The notes under the pieces were generated by a model. It did no database searches. It was given only the letters and a program-made list of their open reading frames with translations, and had not been told where the DNA came from. Position numbers and translations under genes: made by a program. Shown here piece after piece: positions 63,201 through 64,000 of a DNA stretch of 64,000 nt; within the stretch, counting starts at the first letter, position 1, and each line of letters starts with the position of its first letter. The stretch is from Bryum argenteum (Eukaryota; Streptophyta; Bryopsida; Bryales; Bryaceae): assembly GCA_037043015.1 (NCBI GenBank), contig CM073324.1, positions 9,445,013-9,509,012 of the forward strand, written 5' to 3'.

Positions 63201-63815
63201 TTTGAGGATCTTGGCCGCAATCGGCTGTCACGGAACGGTGCCCAGACAAACTGCTGCATGACAAGCACATCCCTCCTACTAAGTGATCGTGGTCTATTGG
63301 GGTTACCGTAGTAGTACTGTACTACAATTCCACAGTCAAGGGTCACCGTTCTCTTTGTCGACACGATGAAACTTCCGCTCAGACCTTACGGAAATTGATC
63401 GATGGGTCACAATACGAAAGATTTTCACCATTATTTGTTTGTTTCTTCTGTCGGAATGATGATGGTTGTTGGAGCCAGCATCCACGCAAAATCTTGTTTG
63501 TTACGATCACGATTACCTAGCACCTAGAATTGGGTGATCATCGCGGGTCCACCGCGTGCTACTGTTCTTCCCACTGAAAATGCTCATTTGCTGAGCCCGA
63601 GAACTCTGACATTGATTCACTGACCGGAGCTAGGCATGGGTTTTCCTGCTGGAGTTCCGCGAACCAGCACCACTGTTCTGATAAGAATGAAGGACTTGTA
63701 AATTCCCCTGGCGATTTGACGTCTGCTGCAACTACATATCTACCCTACTCCCCGCATGCATCGTGGCTAATCGCATAATGAATCACAACATTTCATAATG
63801 GAAGTCCTGTACATG
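60230..63815 (-). repeat. Right arm of the giant inverted repeat
   Basis: Reverse-complement partner of 53383-56833. Its outer end (GGAAGTCCTGTACATG near 63800) pairs with the left arm's outer end, and its inner end (GTGCTACACCACAGTAATAC near 60271) pairs with the left arm near 56785. Confidence 0.9.
60425..60968. mobile_element. Probable insertion within the right arm
   Basis: The arms align up to TTAATTA on one side and resume at AATTGGCCTC on the other. In the right arm about 540 bases of AT-rich DNA with T and A runs (60489-60525) lie between them. The left arm has only a few bases there. It may be a non-autonomous transposon. No clear inverted ends were identified. Confidence 0.45.
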
Positions 63816-63952
63816 ATGCTTCTCGTAACATCGTGGCAATCATGTCACTCGTCTCCTTACTTCCCTCGAGAAAGATCAAGACCCTGTCCATATCGAAGAT
63901 TTACTTCTTCATATTTTCCAACGTTTGCAATGTTGAAAACGTTGCTTTTGAG

Positions 63953-63981
63953 AAAACGTTGCTCAAGTCTAGCAACGTTTT
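63953..63981. repeat. Short hairpin with AACGTT-containing stem
   Basis: AAAACGTTGCT and AGCAACGTTTT are 11-base reverse complements around a 7-base loop. Further AACGTT words lie at 63919-63944 and a GCAACG word at the very end of the window. Confidence 0.6.
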
Positions 63982-64000
63982 GGAACTTGCATGAGCAACG

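Overview
This is nuclear DNA from a land plant, most likely a bryophyte and probably a moss. Every recognisable gene is split by short GT-AG introns. The window carries a plant-only VOZ transcription factor, a plant-type haspin kinase, a beta-carbonic anhydrase, the second subunit of RNA polymerase I and a U2 snRNA gene, separated by AT-rich spacers full of decayed transposons. Species cannot be fixed from sequence alone. Exon models were built by eye from splice signals, reading phase and family similarity. Layout: 0-1.7 kb, 3' end of a broken Ty3/gypsy chromovirus-type retrotransposon with its 3' LTR. 1.7-8.3 kb, AT-rich DNA with a 21-bp minisatellite and a decayed DDE transposase. 8.7-13.9 kb (+), haspin, 15 exons, 773 residues. 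15.3-19.5 kb (+), VOZ, with a 150-bp inverted repeat upstream. 21.1-25.0 kb (-), a Cys/Ser/Pro/Arg-rich protein I do not recognise. 25-28.3 kb, repeats. 28.4-30.9 kb (+), a second unrecognised multi-exon gene. 32.8-34.3 kb (+), beta-carbonic anhydrase. 34.3-36.5 kb, repeats. 36.6-44.6 kb (+), RPA2 with 26 exons and an AT-AC U12-type first intron. 44.6-48.9 kb, repeats with a retroelement remnant and a MITE-like element. 48.9-50.4 kb, U2 snRNA in a segment duplicated next to itself, the second U2 copy decayed. 53.4-63.8 kb, a very large imperfect inverted repeat with arms of about 3.4 kb and a loop of about 3.4 kb. The genes look like independent eukaryotic transcription units: mitotic histone kinase, transcription factor, carbonic anhydrase, rRNA synthesis and splicing. 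Nothing suggests one operon-like system. The most unusual items are the 10-kb inverted repeat, the inverted repeat in the VOZ upstream region, the two unrecognised genes and the AT-AC intron of RPA2.
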